Assembly: GCF_010858045.1 (NCBI RefSeq)
Contig: NZ_JAAGVC010000036.1
Span: 1 to 53,757, forward strand
Direction of reading: 5' to 3'
From: Nocardia cyriacigeorgica
GTDB taxonomy: Bacteria > Actinomycetota > Actinomycetes > Mycobacteriales > Mycobacteriaceae
Length of the DNA: 53,757 nucleotides
The position numbers and the translations under genes are program-made. Within the stretch, counting starts at the first letter, position 1; each line of letters begins with the position of its first letter. Positions 16,313-27,426 of this stretch are shown piece by piece. The notes beneath the pieces are model-generated. The model was not told the DNA's origin. It saw only the letters and a list, made by a program, of their open reading frames with translations, and did no database searches.

Positions 16313-17098
16313 TCAGGGCAGCGGGCCGCCCGCGGCGATCGCCGACAGAGTGGCGAACTCGTCACCCTTGAGCGAGGCACCGCCGACCAGCGCGCCGTCG
16401 ATATCGGTCTGCGAGACCAGTTCGCCGACGTTCTTGGCATTGACCGAACCGCCGTAGAGCACCCGCACCGACGCCGCCACCTCCGGCGACGCCAGTTCGG
16501 CGAGCTCACCGCGGATCGCGCCGCACACTTCCTGCGCGTCGGCAGGAGTGGCGACCTTGCCGGTGCCGATGGCCCACACCGGTTCGTAGGCGATGACGAT
16601 CTTCGAGATCTCCTCGGCCGTCAGGCCTTTGAGCGAACCCCGCAACTGCTCGAGGTTGTACTCGACGTGGGTCTTCGCCTCGCGGACATTGAGACCCTCA
16701 CCGATGCACACGATCGGGGTGATCTCGTGCTTCAACGCCTGCTTGGCCTTGGCGAGCACGATCGCGTCGTCCTCGTTGTGGTACTGGCGGCGCTCCGAAT
16801 GGCCGACCACCACGAAGCTGCACCCCAGCTTGGCCAGCATGGACGCGCTGATCTCGCCGGTGTAGGCGCCCGCGTCGTGCACCGACACATCCTGCGCGCC
16901 GAAGGTGACGCGCAGCTTGTCACCCTCGATCAGCGTCTGCACGCTGCGGATATCGGTGAACGGCGGGATGACGGTGACGTCGACCTTGTCGAAGTACTTG
17001 TCCGGCAGGGCGAACGCGATCTTCTGCACCAGGGCGATGGCCTCGAGATGATTGAGGTTCATCTTCCAGTTGCCCGCGATGAGCGGCTTGCGTGCCAT
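16313..17098 (-). CDS. tpiA: Triosephosphate isomerase
   Basis: A 261-residue enzyme that interconverts dihydroxyacetone phosphate and glyceraldehyde 3-phosphate in the cytoplasm. It has the N-terminal GNWKMN with the active-site Lys, the electrophilic His in VVGHSERR, the catalytic Glu in AYEPVWAIGTG, which also leads into the flexible loop, and the phosphate-binding YGGSVN. Its length is normal. The ATG overlaps the pgk stop codon by one base (TAATG), so it is co-translated with pgk. Confidence 0.98.
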   Translation of the reverse strand: MARKPLIAGNWKMNLNHLEAIALVQKIAFALPDKYFDKVDVTVIPPFTDIRSVQTLIEGDKLRVTFGAQDVSVHDAGAYTGEISASMLAKLGCSFVVVGHSERRQYHNEDDAIVLAKAKQALKHEITPIVCIGEGLNVREAKTHVEYNLEQLRGSLKGLTAEEISKIVIAYEPVWAIGTGKVATPADAQEVCGAIRGELAELASPEVAASVRVLYGGSVNAKNVGELVSQTDIDGALVGGASLKGDEFATLSAIAAGGPLP

Positions 17099-18318
17099 TA
17101 CGCGTCCTCCTCCAGCACGCTGATGCCGGGAAGTTCCTTGCCCTCGAGGTATTCCAGCGACGCACCGCCACCGGTCGAGATGTGCGAGAAACCGTCCTCC
17201 GGCAGGCCGAGGGTGCGCACGGCCGCGGCCGAGTCGCCACCACCGACGACGGTGAACGCGCCCTTACCGGTCGCGGTCACGATCGCCTCGGCGACCCCGC
17301 GGGTGCCGGCGGCGAAGTTGTCGAACTCGAACACACCCATCGGGCCGTTCCAGAACACCGTCTTCGCCTCGGTCAGCAGCGCCGAGAACCGGTCCACCGA
17401 CTCGGGACCGATGTCCAGGCCCATCCAGCCGTCCGGGATCTCGTGGGCCGGAACGACCTTCGAGTCGGCGTCGGCGGCGAACTTGTCGGCCGCGACGATG
17501 TCACGGGGCAGGTGGATGACGTCGGCGAAGCGTTCGAGCAGCTGCTTGCAGGTGTCGATCATCTCCTCCTGCAACAGCGAGGAACCCACCGAAAGGCCCT
17601 GGGCGGCAAGGAAGGTGAAGCACATGCCGCCGCCGATGACGAGGGTGTCGACCTTGGGGGCCAGCGCCTCGATCACCGCGAGCTTGTCCGAGACCTTGGA
17701 CCCGCCGAGCACCACCGCGTACGGCCGCTCCGGGTTCTCGGTGAGCTTGGCCAGCACCTCGACCTCGGCGGCGACCAGCGCGCCCGCGTAATGCGGCAGC
17801 AGCTTCGCCACGTCGTAGACCGAGGCCTGCTTGCGGTGCACCACACCGAAGCCGTCGGAGACGAACGCGCCGTCCTCGCCCACCAGCTCGACCAGCGCGG
17901 CGGCCAGCTTGGCGCGCTGCGCGTCGTCTTTGCTGGTTTCGCGCGGATCGAACCGGATGTTCTCGAGCATGAGCACGTCACCGTCGGTGAGGCCTTCCGA
18001 ACGCGCGAGCGCGTCCTGGCCGACCACATCACCGGCGAGTTGGACATTGCGGCCCAGTTCCTCGGCCAGCCGCGCGGCGACCGGCGCCAGCGACAACTTC
18101 GGATCCGGCTCACCCTTCGGGCGGCCCAGATGCGCGGTGACGACCACCTTGGCGCCGGCCTCGACCAGCGCCTTCAGCGTGGGCACCGACGCCAGGATGC
18201 GGCCCGGATCGGTGATGGTGCCGTTGTCGTCGAGGGGGACGTTCAGGTCGGAGCGCACCAGCACGCCCCGGCCCTCGACACCCTCGGCCAGCAGATCTGC
18301 GAGTGTCTTGACTGCCAT
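17098..18318 (-). CDS. pgk: Phosphoglycerate kinase
   Basis: A 406-residue kinase that makes ATP from 1,3-bisphosphoglycerate. The N-terminal domain has RSDLNVPLDDNG and the substrate-binding HLGRPKG and LENIRFDPRE; the C-terminal nucleotide domain has VLGGSKVSDKL, FWNGPMGVFE and the Gly-rich VGGGDSAAAV. ATG 18318 begins MAVKTLADLLAEGV; the open frame extends far upstream inside gapA but only in antisense-quality sequence. It is 5 bases from gapA upstream and overlaps tpiA by one base, so the three form one operon. Confidence 0.98.
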   Translation of the reverse strand: MAVKTLADLLAEGVEGRGVLVRSDLNVPLDDNGTITDPGRILASVPTLKALVEAGAKVVVTAHLGRPKGEPDPKLSLAPVAARLAEELGRNVQLAGDVVGQDALARSEGLTDGDVLMLENIRFDPRETSKDDAQRAKLAAALVELVGEDGAFVSDGFGVVHRKQASVYDVAKLLPHYAGALVAAEVEVLAKLTENPERPYAVVLGGSKVSDKLAVIEALAPKVDTLVIGGGMCFTFLAAQGLSVGSSLLQEEMIDTCKQLLERFADVIHLPRDIVAADKFAADADSKVVPAHEIPDGWMGLDIGPESVDRFSALLTEAKTVFWNGPMGVFEFDNFAAGTRGVAEAIVTATGKGAFTVVGGGDSAAAVRTLGLPEDGFSHISTGGGASLEYLEGKELPGISVLEEDA

Positions 18319-18323
18319 CTGGG

Positions 18324-19343
<1,020 letters not shown>

Positions 19344-19420
19344 GTTATCGCTCCTCAGCTTTTCAGCGGATTCATTCCGTCTCTACCTACAGTAGTGCCC
19401 GGCCGTAACCCCGCGGACAT

Positions 19421-19451
19421 GCACCTCACGATTGCGAATCCGGTGAGGTGC
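19421..19451. terminator. Hairpin between whiA and gapA
   Basis: Inverted repeat GCACCTCAC/GTGAGGTGC (9 bp, loop 13 bases), 48 bases past the whiA stop and 78 bases before gapA. It may be a second terminator for the whiA operon or part of the gapA control region. Confidence 0.4.
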
Positions 19452-19472
19452 GGCCCGCGAACGACCGAACTC

Positions 19473-19491
19473 GGGCCGGTAGAACCGGCCC
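19473..19491 (-). terminator. whiA operon terminator
   Basis: A perfect 8-bp stem GGGCCGGT/ACCGGCCC with an AGA loop, 7 bases past the whiA stop codon. The tight loop, full GC pairing and position support a factor-independent end of the uvrC-rapZ-yvcK-whiA transcript. Confidence 0.65.
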
Positions 19492-19498
19492 CGCCCGC

Positions 19499-20482
19499 TC
19501 AGGCTTCGTCGAGCAGTTCGGCGGTCACCGCCGATTCGGTATCGGGCACGCCGAGCTCCTTCGCGCGGCGGTCGGCCATCGACAGCAGGCGCCGGATACG
19601 TCCGGCCACAGCGTCTTTCGTCATCGGCGGATCGGCGAGCTGGCCCAGTTCCTCGAGCGAGGCCTGGCGATGCTGCACGCGAAGCTTGCCCGCCGCGGCC
19701 AGATGATCGGGTACCTCGTCACCGAGGATTTCCAGCGCCCGCTCCACCCGCGCGGCGGCGGCGACAGCGGCGCGCGCCGAGCGGCGCAGATTCGCGTCGT
19801 CGAAGTTGGCCAACCGGTTGGCGGTGGCCCGCACCTCCCGGCGCATCCGGCGTTCTTCCCAGGTCAGCCGGGTGTCCTGGGCACCCATCCTGGTCAGCAG
19901 CGCGCCGATGGCCTCGCCGTCGCGCACCACCACCCGGTCGGTGCCGCGTACCTCGCGCGCCTTGGCCGAGATGCCGAGCCTGCGTGCCGCGCCCACCAGC
20001 GCCAGCGCCGCCTCCGGCCCGGGGCAGCTGACCTCGAGCGCCGAGGAGCGCCCCGGTTCGGTGAGCGAGCCGTGCGCGAGAAACGCACCACGCCAAGCGG
20101 CTTCGGCATCGCCGACGCTGCCGCCGACCACCTGGGCCGGCAGCCCGCGCACCGGACGGCCGCGCACGTCGAGCAGGCCGGTCTGGCGGGCCAGCGCCTC
20201 GCCCTCCTTCGACACCCGCACCACGTAGCGCGAGGTCTTGCGGAGCCCGCCGGCACCGAGAACGTGCACGTCGGAGCCGTAGCCGTAGAGCTCGAAGATT
20301 TCGCGTCGTAGCCTGCGCGCGATCGAGCCCATATCCACCTCGGCCTCGACGATCACCCGCCCGCCGACGATGTGCAGCCCACCGGCGAAGCGCAGCAGGG
20401 CGGACAGTTCCGCCTTGCGCGAACTCACCTGGGACACCGCGAGCCTGCTCAGCTCGTCCTTCACTTCGGCTGTCATCGCCAC
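19499..20482 (-). CDS. whiA: WhiA, sporulation/cell-division transcription regulator
   Basis: A 327-residue WhiA. The N-terminal half is a homing-endonuclease-like (LAGLIDADG) domain, here starting VKDELSRLAVSQVSSRKAEL and LLRFAGGLHIVGGRV; the C-terminal half is a helix-turn-helix (SLEELGQLADPPMTKDAVAG). In Streptomyces WhiA acts with WhiB to switch on septation genes; in non-sporulating actinobacteria its role is less clear. GTG 20482 with GGAG 8 bases upstream is used; ATG 20476 is also possible. It overlaps the yvcK stop by 10 bases. Confidence 0.97.
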   Translation of the reverse strand: MAMTAEVKDELSRLAVSQVSSRKAELSALLRFAGGLHIVGGRVIVEAEVDMGSIARRLRREIFELYGYGSDVHVLGAGGLRKTSRYVVRVSKEGEALARQTGLLDVRGRPVRGLPAQVVGGSVGDAEAAWRGAFLAHGSLTEPGRSSALEVSCPGPEAALALVGAARRLGISAKAREVRGTDRVVVRDGEAIGALLTRMGAQDTRLTWEERRMRREVRATANRLANFDDANLRRSARAAVAAAARVERALEILGDEVPDHLAAAGKLRVQHRQASLEELGQLADPPMTKDAVAGRIRRLLSMADRRAKELGVPDTESAVTAELLDEA

Positions 20483-21519
20483 GAGACGCGCTCCTTTCCA
20501 CCCAACCCGGACCGCACATCCTGACCCATGTGCCGTCCCTCGACTCGAAGCCCTGACATGGTCGGCCGAGGTTCCCGGATCAAACGATCCAGTGCGGCGG
20601 CAAGCTTTCCGGGATGGTGCCGGTCTGTTCCCGCGTCGGCGACATCGGAAAAGACTACCCGCGCTCGCAACTGTTCGGCCGCTCTTGCCACATGTTCACG
20701 CTCTCTGCCCTCGGGCACGCAGCCGGAATCGACCAAGACATCGTCGACCGCGAAATCCGGTGCGTGCTGGGACAATACATGCAGATGGCGTTCGGCGGAG
20801 AATCCTGCGGTCTCGCCCGGCTCGGCGGCCAGATTCAGGACGAGCACTTTGCGTGCTCGGGTGTAGACCAGCGCGTCGTGCAGCTCGGGGACCAGCACAT
20901 GCGGGATCACACTGGTGAACCAGGAACCGGGGCCGAGCACCACCACGTCGGCGTGTTCGATGGCCGAGGTGGCCTCCGGACTGGCGGGCGGGTCGGAGGG
21001 GATCAGCCGCACCCGCCGGACCTTGCCCGGGGTGGTCGCCACCGCCACCTGCCCGCGGATGCAGCGACTCACCCGTGGGTCGGCCTCCAGCCCGGATACG
21101 TCGGCCTCGATGTCGAGGGCGATCGGCGACATCGGCAGCACCCGCCCTGTCACTCCGAGCAGCGCCGCGACCTGGTCGAGTGCGGCCACCGGATCGCCGA
21201 GTACCTCGGTGAGCCCGGCCAGGATCAGGTTGCCGACCGAATGCCCGGCCAGCGCGCCGGTGCCGCCGAAGCGGTGCTGCACCGTGCGGGTCCACACCCC
21301 GTCGGCATCGGCGGCCAGCGCCGCCAGCGCCATCCGCAGGTCACCCGGCGGAGGCACGCCGAGCTCGGCGCGTAATCGGCCGGAGGAGCCGCCGTCGTCG
21401 GCGACGGTCACCACCGCACTGATGCGGGTGGTGAGCCGCCGCACCGCGGTCAGCGTCGCGTACAGACCGTGCCCGCCGCCGAGCGCGACGATGGCGGGGT
21501 TGGCATCCCATCCCGTCAT
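20473..21519 (-). CDS. yvcK: YvcK/CofD-like gluconeogenesis factor
   Basis: A 348-residue protein of the YvcK (CuvA) family. The N-terminal nucleotide-binding loop is IVALGGGHGLYATLTAVR, followed by VVTVADDGGSSGRLR, and GPGSWFTSVIPHVLVP is the conserved central motif. In Mycobacterium and Bacillus YvcK proteins bind UDP-sugars and affect cell-wall precursor supply and carbon use. Its ATG overlaps the rapZ stop codon (ATGA) and its 3' end overlaps whiA, so the order uvrC-rapZ-yvcK-whiA is tightly coupled as in other actinobacteria. Confidence 0.96.
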   Translation of the reverse strand: MTGWDANPAIVALGGGHGLYATLTAVRRLTTRISAVVTVADDGGSSGRLRAELGVPPPGDLRMALAALAADADGVWTRTVQHRFGGTGALAGHSVGNLILAGLTEVLGDPVAALDQVAALLGVTGRVLPMSPIALDIEADVSGLEADPRVSRCIRGQVAVATTPGKVRRVRLIPSDPPASPEATSAIEHADVVVLGPGSWFTSVIPHVLVPELHDALVYTRARKVLVLNLAAEPGETAGFSAERHLHVLSQHAPDFAVDDVLVDSGCVPEGREREHVARAAEQLRARVVFSDVADAGTDRHHPGKLAAALDRLIREPRPTMSGLRVEGRHMGQDVRSGLGGKERVSWR

Positions 21520-22469
21520 TCGCGCCCCAGATCCCGGTGGACCACGCGCACCACGTCGACGACCCCGTCGGAGTCGGTGCGCAACGATTCACCCAGCGCT
21601 TCCGCGATCGCCACGCTGCGGTGCCTGCCGCCGGTGCACCCCACTGCCACCGTCATGTATCGCTTCCCCTCTTGGCGGTAACCGTTCGTGACCAGGTCGA
21701 GCAGGTGGTGGCAGGTACGCAGATAGTCGTCCGCGCCCGGACGCGTCAGCACGTACTCGCTGACCACCGACTCCTGTCCAGAATGTTCCCGCAGTTCCGG
21801 TATCCAGTGTGGATTGGGCAGAAAACGCACATCCAACACCATGTCGGCGTCCAGCGGTACCCCGTACTTGAAACCGAAGGACTGCACGGTCAGCTGCAAG
21901 GCTGCCGAGGCGCCGCCGCCGTAGGCTTCTTCTAGCTTGCGGTGCAGCTGGTGGATGGACAGCTCGGTGGTATCGATGACGACGTCCGCGGCGGCCTTGA
22001 CCGCCGAGAGCCGGATCCGCTCCGCGGCGATGCCCGCCGACAGCGTGCCGTCGGCGCTCTCGCTCTGCAAGGGATGGCGGCGCCGGGCGAATCCGAACCG
22101 GCGGATCAGCACATCGTCGGAGGCTTCCAGGAACAACACCCGGGTCTTCACACCGCGCGCACGCAGCTGCTCGGTGACCACCGAGAGATCGCCGGTGAAG
22201 AACCGGCTGCGCACGTCCATGACCAGGGCCAATCGCCGGATCGGCGGATCAGCGGCGGCGCCGAGCTCGACCATGCGCCCGATCAGTTCGGGCGGCAGAT
22301 TATCGGTGACATACCAGCCGAGATCCTCGAGCACCTTGGCCGCGGTACCGCGCCCCGCTCCGGACAAACCGGTCACCAGAACGACCTCTACCTGCGCACC
22401 GGCGGGCCCGCCGCGCGCTGCGGCGGGCCCGGGGGCATGGCCGCTGCTGTTCGATTCGACGCGTGTCAT
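21516..22469 (-). CDS. rapZ: RapZ/YvcJ-like nucleotide-binding protein
   Basis: A 317-residue P-loop protein. Walker A is VTGLSGAGRGTAAKVLEDLG near residue 30, and the C-terminal domain has VGCTGGRHRSVAIAE, which in Escherichia coli RapZ is the RNA- and metabolite-sensing part. Actinobacterial members hydrolyse nucleotides; an RNA partner is not established. ATG 22469 (MTRVESNSSG) is preferred over an in-frame start at 22514, which would add 15 residues. It lies 89 bases behind uvrC and is coupled to yvcK by ATGA. Confidence 0.96.
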   Translation of the reverse strand: MTRVESNSSGHAPGPAAARGGPAGAQVEVVLVTGLSGAGRGTAAKVLEDLGWYVTDNLPPELIGRMVELGAAADPPIRRLALVMDVRSRFFTGDLSVVTEQLRARGVKTRVLFLEASDDVLIRRFGFARRRHPLQSESADGTLSAGIAAERIRLSAVKAAADVVIDTTELSIHQLHRKLEEAYGGGASAALQLTVQSFGFKYGVPLDADMVLDVRFLPNPHWIPELREHSGQESVVSEYVLTRPGADDYLRTCHHLLDLVTNGYRQEGKRYMTVAVGCTGGRHRSVAIAEALGESLRTDSDGVVDVVRVVHRDLGRE

Positions 22470-22558
22470 GTACCACCGGATCTGTTGTCTGGATGCCTCT
22501 CGATCTTGTCGCACCGAATTCGGTACCCGGTGCAGTTACACAACGTACGCGACCGGGG

Positions 22559-24583
22559 CTAATCTCCGCGCAAGGCGGCCAGCACCGCCTGGGCCGTGGC
22601 GACCCCGATACCGGGCACTTCGGTGATCTCCTCCACCGTTGCCTCCTTCAACTTGGCGACCGATCCGAAGTGCGTGACCAGCGCGGTTCGCCGGGCAGCG
22701 CCCAACCCGCGCACCGAATCCAGGGCCGAGGCCGTCATCCGGCGCGAGCGTTTGCTGCGATGGAAGGTGATGGCGAAGCGGTGCGCCTCGTCACGTACCC
22801 GTTGCAGCAGGTAGAGCGCCTCGCTGGTGCGGGGCATGATCACCGGGTCCGGCTCGTTGGGCACCCATACCTCTTCGAGGCGTTTGGCCAGGCCGATCAC
22901 CGCGACGTCGGTGATGCCGAGTTCGTCGAGCACCTCCGCGGCCGCGGCGACCTGCGGTGCGCCGCCGTCGACGACGTAGAGGTTGGGCGGGTAGGCGAAC
23001 TTGCGCGGTTTACCGGTCGCGGGATCGATCCCCGGCAGCGAGGTCGGCGCGTCGTCGATGTCCTCGGCGGGGGCGCCTTCGGGGGCGGTGGGGGTGTCGA
23101 GCTCGACCCGTTCGGCGGCGTCGCGTTCACGGCGCAGCCGGCCGAAGCGGCGCCTGGTGACCTCGGCGATGCTGCCGACGTCATCGGATCGGCCCTCACC
23201 GGCGGCTTCCTTGATGGTGTAGTGCCGGTATTCCGATTTGCGTGGCAGCCCGTCTTCGAACACCACCAGCGAGGCGACCACATCGGTGCCCTGCACATGG
23301 CTGATGTCGACGCATTCGATGCGCAGCGGCGCGGTGTCCAGATCCAGGGCGTCCTGAATGTCTTGCAGCGCGGCCGATCTGGAGGTGAGATCACCGGCGC
23401 GGCGCAGCTTGTGCTGGGCCAGGGCCTCCTGGGCGTTGCGCTGCACCGTCTCGGCCAGCGCCTTCTTGTCGCCGCGGCGCGGCACCCGCACCTGCACCGC
23501 CGAGCCCCGCAGCTGCGACAGCCACTGCTGCACCTGCTCGACATCGGCGGGCAACTCGGGCACCAGCACCTCGCGCGGCACCACGGTGGGCTGTTCCTCG
23601 GCGCCCTGGGCGGCGACGGCGGCCTGCTCACCGTAGAACTGGGTGAGGAACTGCTCCACCAGCGCGGCCATCTCGCCACCGGCCTCCGGCACGTCGACGG
23701 CGTCACCGGATTTGTCGACCACCCAGCCGCGCTGACCGCGGACCCGGCCGTCCCGCACATGGAAGATCTGCACCGCCACCTCGAGCTCGTCGGTGGCGAA
23801 GGCGATCACGTCGGCGTCGGTGCCGGTGCCGAGCACCACGGCCTGCTTCTCCAACGCCCGGCGCAGCGCTTGCACGTCGTCGCGCAGGCGGGCGGCGGTC
23901 TCGAAGTCGAGGTCGTCGGCGGCGGCGTGCATGCGTCGTTCGAGCTCGCGAACCATGCGGTCGGTGCGCCCGGCGAGGAAGTCGCAGAAATCCTCGACGA
24001 TGCGGCGATGCTCCTCGGCGCTGACCCGGCCGATGCACGGCGCCGAGCATTTGTCGATGTAGCCGAGCAGGCACGGGCGCCCGATCTGGCTGTGCCGCTT
24101 GAACACTCCGTTGGAACAGGTGCGCGCGGGGAACACCCGCAGCAGCAGATCGAGGGTTTCCCTGATCGCCCAGGCGTGCGCGTAGGGCCCGAAGTAGCGG
24201 ACGCCCTTCTTCCGCGCGCCGCGGTAGACGAACAGCCGCGGGTACTCCTCGTTCAGGGTGACCGCGAGCACCGGATACGACTTGTCGTCGCGGTAGCGGA
24301 CGTTGAAGCGCGGATCGAACTCCTTGATCCAGTTGTATTCCAGCTGCAACGCCTCGACCTCGGTGGACACCACCGTCCACTCGACGCTCGCCGCGGTGGT
24401 GACCATCTGCCGGGTGCGCGGATGCAGTGAGGCCACGTCGGCGAAGTAGGAGTTCAACCGGGAGCGCAGGCTCTTGGCCTTGCCGACGTAGATGACGCGC
24501 CCGTAGGAATCCCGGAACTTGTACACACCGGGTTCGACGGGAATCGTGCCCGGCTTCGGCCGGTACGTCGCGGGATCTGCCAC
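22559..24583 (-). CDS. uvrC: Excinuclease ABC subunit C
   Basis: A 674-residue UvrC that makes both incisions in nucleotide-excision repair with UvrAB. The N-terminal GIY-YIG nuclease is PGVYKFRDSYGRVIYVGKA, followed by the Cys-rich stretch TCSNGVFKRH and CLLGYIDKCSAPCIG. The UVR (UvrB-binding) motif is at about residue 205 (DDLDFETAARLRDDV), the RNase H-like nuclease has YVVDGGAPQV, and the C-terminus has the helix-hairpin-helix pair ending VPGIGVATAQAVLAALRGD. A Glu/Pro-rich insertion lies near residues 505-525. The GTG at 24583 matches starts of relatives. Confidence 0.98.
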   Translation of the reverse strand: MADPATYRPKPGTIPVEPGVYKFRDSYGRVIYVGKAKSLRSRLNSYFADVASLHPRTRQMVTTAASVEWTVVSTEVEALQLEYNWIKEFDPRFNVRYRDDKSYPVLAVTLNEEYPRLFVYRGARKKGVRYFGPYAHAWAIRETLDLLLRVFPARTCSNGVFKRHSQIGRPCLLGYIDKCSAPCIGRVSAEEHRRIVEDFCDFLAGRTDRMVRELERRMHAAADDLDFETAARLRDDVQALRRALEKQAVVLGTGTDADVIAFATDELEVAVQIFHVRDGRVRGQRGWVVDKSGDAVDVPEAGGEMAALVEQFLTQFYGEQAAVAAQGAEEQPTVVPREVLVPELPADVEQVQQWLSQLRGSAVQVRVPRRGDKKALAETVQRNAQEALAQHKLRRAGDLTSRSAALQDIQDALDLDTAPLRIECVDISHVQGTDVVASLVVFEDGLPRKSEYRHYTIKEAAGEGRSDDVGSIAEVTRRRFGRLRRERDAAERVELDTPTAPEGAPAEDIDDAPTSLPGIDPATGKPRKFAYPPNLYVVDGGAPQVAAAAEVLDELGITDVAVIGLAKRLEEVWVPNEPDPVIMPRTSEALYLLQRVRDEAHRFAITFHRSKRSRRMTASALDSVRGLGAARRTALVTHFGSVAKLKEATVEEITEVPGIGVATAQAVLAALRGD

Positions 24584-24637
24584 CTACCCAGCCTATCGAC
24601 GCCCTCCGACAAACTCCGCCGTGGGAGCCCCGCTCAG

Positions 24638-24679
24638 GCTCGCTGCCGGACGCACCATCGGTGTCGCCCGGCAGCGAGC
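24638..24679 (-). terminator. Terminator behind the alcohol dehydrogenase gene
   Basis: A 12-bp perfect stem GCTCGCTGCCGG/CCGGCAGCGAGC with an 18-base loop, 6 bases past the alcohol dehydrogenase stop codon. It separates that operon from uvrC. Confidence 0.65.
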
Positions 24680-24685
24680 GCGATC

Positions 24686-25804
24686 TCAGCCGGCGCTGCC
24701 GTGGATCAGCACGCCACGAATGTTCTTCCCGTCGCGCAGGTCCTGATATCCCTGGTTGATGTCCTCGAGCCGGTACCGGGTGGTGACCAGATCATCGAGG
24801 TTCAGCTGACCGGCGTCGTAGAGGCGCAGCATGCGCACGATGTCGTACTGCGGGTTGGCCGAGCCGAACAGCGTGCCCTTGATCGTTTTCTCGTTCAGGG
24901 TCAGCATCGCACCCGAGACGTGGACGGTCAGCTTCGCCGGATCGGCGAGTCCGGTGACGACCACCGTCCCGCCCTTGCCGACGATCTCGAACGCCGCCGA
25001 CACCACCTCTTCGGTGACCGTTCCCACCGTGATGATGGCCTGATCCGCGCCCTGCCCCCAGGACAGCTCGTTCACGGTGGTGGCGGCCTCCTCGGCGGTG
25101 GCGAACGCGTGGGTGGCGCCCATCTTCAGCGCGGTCTCGCGCTTGAACTGCACCGGATCGACGGCGACGACATACTTGGCACCGCTGTGCACCGCACCCT
25201 GGACCGCATTGATGCCGAGCCCGCCGATGCCGTACACGACGGTGATGTCACCCACCCGGACATTGCCCGCGTAGGTGGCGCTACCCCACCCCGATGGCAC
25301 GCCGCAACCGACCAGGACAGCGGTCTCCAGCGGCAACCAGTTGTCCACCTTGACCACCGAGTGCTCGGAGATGGTTGCCCGTTCGGCGAACGTGCCGAGC
25401 ATGCACATGGCGCCGAAATCCATTCCGTTGCCATGGAATCGGAAGGTCCCGTCGGGCATACAGCCATCGAGGATGGTGGCGCCCATATCGCAGAGGTTCT
25501 GCCTGCCGGTGGAGCAGTAGCGGCAGTGCCCGCAGTTCGGGATGAAGCTGCACACCACGTGGTCACCCGGTTGCACCTTGGTGACGCCGGGTCCCACTTC
25601 CTCGATGACGCCCGCGCCCTCGTGGCCACCCACGATGGGATAGCGCGGCGGCAGATCGCCATCGGTGAGATGCAGATCGGAGTGGCAGAGCCCGGCGGCG
25701 GTGTAGCGGATGAGGACCTCGCCGGGGCCGGGCCCGTCCAGATCGAGTTCCATGATCTCGAAGGGCTTGCCCGCGTCGATGAGCACGGCTGCGGTGGTTT
25801 TCAC
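24686..25804 (-). CDS. NDMA-type zinc-dependent alcohol dehydrogenase
   Basis: A 372-residue medium-chain dehydrogenase. Catalytic zinc ligands are in GLCHSDLHL and GGHEGAG; the structural zinc site is CGHCRYCSTGRQNLC; the cofactor motif is VYGIGGLGINAVQGA. The long insert FRFHGNGMDFGAMCMLGTFA is typical of actinobacterial NDMA-dependent enzymes, in which the nicotinamide cofactor stays bound and an external carrier re-oxidises it. It follows the aldehyde dehydrogenase by 29 bases, so the pair should take an alcohol to the acid. The family is secure; the physiological alcohol is unknown. Confidence 0.93.
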   Translation of the reverse strand: MKTTAAVLIDAGKPFEIMELDLDGPGPGEVLIRYTAAGLCHSDLHLTDGDLPPRYPIVGGHEGAGVIEEVGPGVTKVQPGDHVVCSFIPNCGHCRYCSTGRQNLCDMGATILDGCMPDGTFRFHGNGMDFGAMCMLGTFAERATISEHSVVKVDNWLPLETAVLVGCGVPSGWGSATYAGNVRVGDITVVYGIGGLGINAVQGAVHSGAKYVVAVDPVQFKRETALKMGATHAFATAEEAATTVNELSWGQGADQAIITVGTVTEEVVSAAFEIVGKGGTVVVTGLADPAKLTVHVSGAMLTLNEKTIKGTLFGSANPQYDIVRMLRLYDAGQLNLDDLVTTRYRLEDINQGYQDLRDGKNIRGVLIHGSAG

Positions 25805-25833
25805 GGCATTCTCCTGACGGTAGACGGTCGCGC

Positions 25834-27342
<1,509 letters not shown>

Positions 27343-27406
27343 GCGTACCTCCAGGGAAATCGGTCTGTGACACAGGCCATATTCCGATGGATCGGTGCGC
27401 GCTAAC

Positions 27407-27423
27407 TGTTCAATGTCTGGACA
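27407..27423. promoter_or_regulatory. Imperfect inverted repeat upstream of aldehyde dehydrogenase
   Basis: TGTTC-N7-GGACA lies between the regulator stop (27427) and the aldehyde dehydrogenase start (27342). A second small palindrome, CTGTG-A-CACAG like, lies at about 27364-27374. Either could be a binding site for the Fis-type helix-turn-helix of the upstream regulator. The evidence is position and symmetry only. Confidence 0.3.
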
Positions 27424-27426
27424 CCG

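Noticed and set aside
22463..24430. A 655-codon open frame antisense to uvrC
   Set aside because: His/Gly/Arg-rich shadow without start context or known domains; uvrC on the other strand is unambiguous.
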